DNA from: Oceanococcus sp. HetDA_MAG_MS8
Lineage (GTDB): Bacteria; Pseudomonadota; Gammaproteobacteria; Nevskiales; Oceanococcaceae
Direction of reading: 5' to 3'
DNA: 64,000 bases
NCBI GenBank assembly: GCA_019192445.1
Contig: JAHCMK010000002.1
Location: 372,001 to 436,000, forward strand
Positions within the stretch are counted from its first letter, which is position 1. The number at the start of each line of letters is the position of its first letter. Positions 63,163 to 64,000 of the stretch are shown piece by piece. The position numbers and the translations under genes were made by a program. The notes beneath the pieces are model-generated. The model ran no database searches, was not told the origin of the DNA, and saw only the letters and a program-made list of their open reading frames with translations.

Positions 63163-64000
63163 CAGCGCACCTTCAGGGTCGCCAGACCAATGAGCACCAG
63201 CACCAGCGTCACAATCCAGAAGCGCACGATGATCTTGGGCTCGGCCCAACCGGCCAGTTCAAAATGATGGTGTAGCGGCGCCATGCGGAAAATGCGCTTG
63301 CCGCGCAGCTTGAAACTGCCTACCTGCAGGATGACCGACAGGGTTTCGGCCACAAAAACGCCGCCCATGACAAACAGCACGAGTTCTTGGCGCACAAGTA
63401 CGGCCACCACGCCCAAGGCCGCGCCCAAGGCCAGGGCGCCGACATCGCCCATAAACATTTGGGCGGGGTAGGCGTTAAACCACAAAAAGCCGAGGCCAGC
63501 ACCGCAAATAGCAGCGCAGAAAATGGTGAGTTCGCCCACTCCCGGAACCGCGGGAATACCGAGGTAGCTAGCAAAGTTGGCATGGCCCGAGGCATAGGCA
63601 AACACAGCCAAGGCTGCAGCAACCATCACGCAAGGCATGATCGCCAGGCCATCCAGACCATCCGTGAGGTTCACCGCATTGCTGGAGCCGACAATGACCA
63701 GATAGGCCAGCACGGCAAAACCAAAGCCTAAGGGGATGGCAACATCCTTAAACACCGGCACGAACAAAGTCGTACTGACCTCACTTGGCGCGGTGAGCAT
63801 GATTGCGACGGCGGCCACAGCCGCGGCCAAAGATTGGCCAGCGTACTTTTGTTTAGCGCTCAAGCCATCCGAGCTACGCCGCTTGAGCTTTAGCCAGTCA
63901 TCGGCAAAACCGACGACCGCAAACGCCACAGTGCAAAGCAAAGCAATCCAAATGGCGGCATTGGTCCAATCTGCCCACAACAAGGTGGAGGCAGCCACCG
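63162..64000 (-). CDS. mraY: MraY, phospho-MurNAc-pentapeptide translocase (3' part, cut by window edge)
   Basis: Makes lipid I by moving phospho-MurNAc-pentapeptide to undecaprenyl phosphate. The window holds about 278 C-terminal residues. Motifs include [33 protein letters not shown], the Mg-binding [16 protein letters not shown] and the [13 protein letters not shown] segment. The N-terminus and start lie outside the window. The neighbour order fits a standard dcw cluster that would continue with murF and murE. Confidence 0.95.
   Translation of the reverse strand, partial: VAASTLLWADWTNAAIWIALLCTVAFAVVGFADDWLKLKRRSSDGLSAKQKYAGQSLAAAVAAVAIMLTAPSEVSTTLFVPVFKDVAIPLGFGFAVLAYLVIVGSSNAVNLTDGLDGLAIMPCVMVAAALAVFAYASGHANFASYLGIPAVPGVGELTIFCAAICGAGLGFLWFNAYPAQMFMGDVGALALGAALGVVAVLVRQELVLFVMGGVFVAETLSVILQVGSFKLRGKRIFRMAPLHHHFELAGWAEPKIIVRFWIVTLVLVLIGLATLKVR

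Noticed and set aside
1-64000. Search by eye for CRISPR arrays, phage genes, transposases, toxin-antitoxin pairs and tRNA or rRNA genes
   Set aside because: No repeat-spacer structure, no transposase or integrase-like protein and no RNA gene could be recognised.

Overview
The window is an ordinary, gene-dense chromosomal stretch from a gammaproteobacterium with an outer membrane: it carries the LPS transport gene lptD, lpxC, surA and bamD. Gene order mixes Pseudomonas-like and Xanthomonas-like blocks. Examples are amgK-murU divergent from lptD-surA-pdxA-rsmA, sucCD next to pilS-pilR-pilA-pilB-pilC-pilD-coaE, and a dcw cluster that runs into lpxC, dciA, an M23 peptidase, secA and argJ. Together with the DUF1302/YCF48/RND cluster this suggests the Nevskiales/Xanthomonadales side of the class, which is an inference from gene order only. 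I see no phage, insertion sequence, tRNA, rRNA or CRISPR.

Layout. 1-9050: the start of pilT (minus), yggS, rpiA, the cell-wall recycling pair amgK-murU (minus), then lptD, surA, pdxA, rsmA and a UspA-family gene on the plus strand. 9113-21629 (minus): a complete-looking Tad (type IVc) pilus locus. It has two flp pilins, tadE, rcpC, rcpA, tadZ, tadA, tadB, tadC, tadD, a DUF3613 gene and tadG, followed by a multi-PAS protein with a degenerate GGDEF domain. 21795-28703: apaH, then a three-gene minus-strand operon (DUF1302 outer-membrane-type protein, YCF48 beta-propeller, RND/MMPL transporter) closed by a clear terminator. 28876-35340: pgeF and rluD (minus), bamD (plus), nadE (minus) and sucC-sucD (minus).

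35422-45732 (plus): a type IVa pilus locus. It runs small zinc-ribbon membrane protein, pilS, pilR, two tandem pilins, pilB, pilC, pilD, then coaE, zapD and yacG. 45826-64000 (mostly minus): a Nudix/ThiE-like fusion, argJ, secA, an M23 peptidase, dciA (plus), lpxC, and the division and cell-wall cluster read backwards: ftsZ, ftsA, ftsQ, ddlB, murB, murC, murG, ftsW, murD and the 3' part of mraY.

How it works together. Two retractile or adhesive pilus systems (Tfp and Tad) sit within 35 kb. The Tad locus has no prepilin peptidase of its own, so PilD at 43258 is the obvious candidate to process Flp1, Flp2 and TadE. The first type IV pilin has a sigma-54-type promoter preceded by a long palindrome, which fits control by PilS-PilR, although PilS has an unusual H-box. 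A large part of the rest builds the envelope: peptidoglycan precursors and recycling, LPS, OMP assembly, Sec export and the divisome.

The least understood part is the DUF1302/YCF48/RND operon. I found no clearly new system; the best leads are that operon, the peptidase-less Tad locus with its degenerate TadZ and GGDEF proteins, the tandem pilins with an intervening terminator, and the structured leader directly in front of secA.
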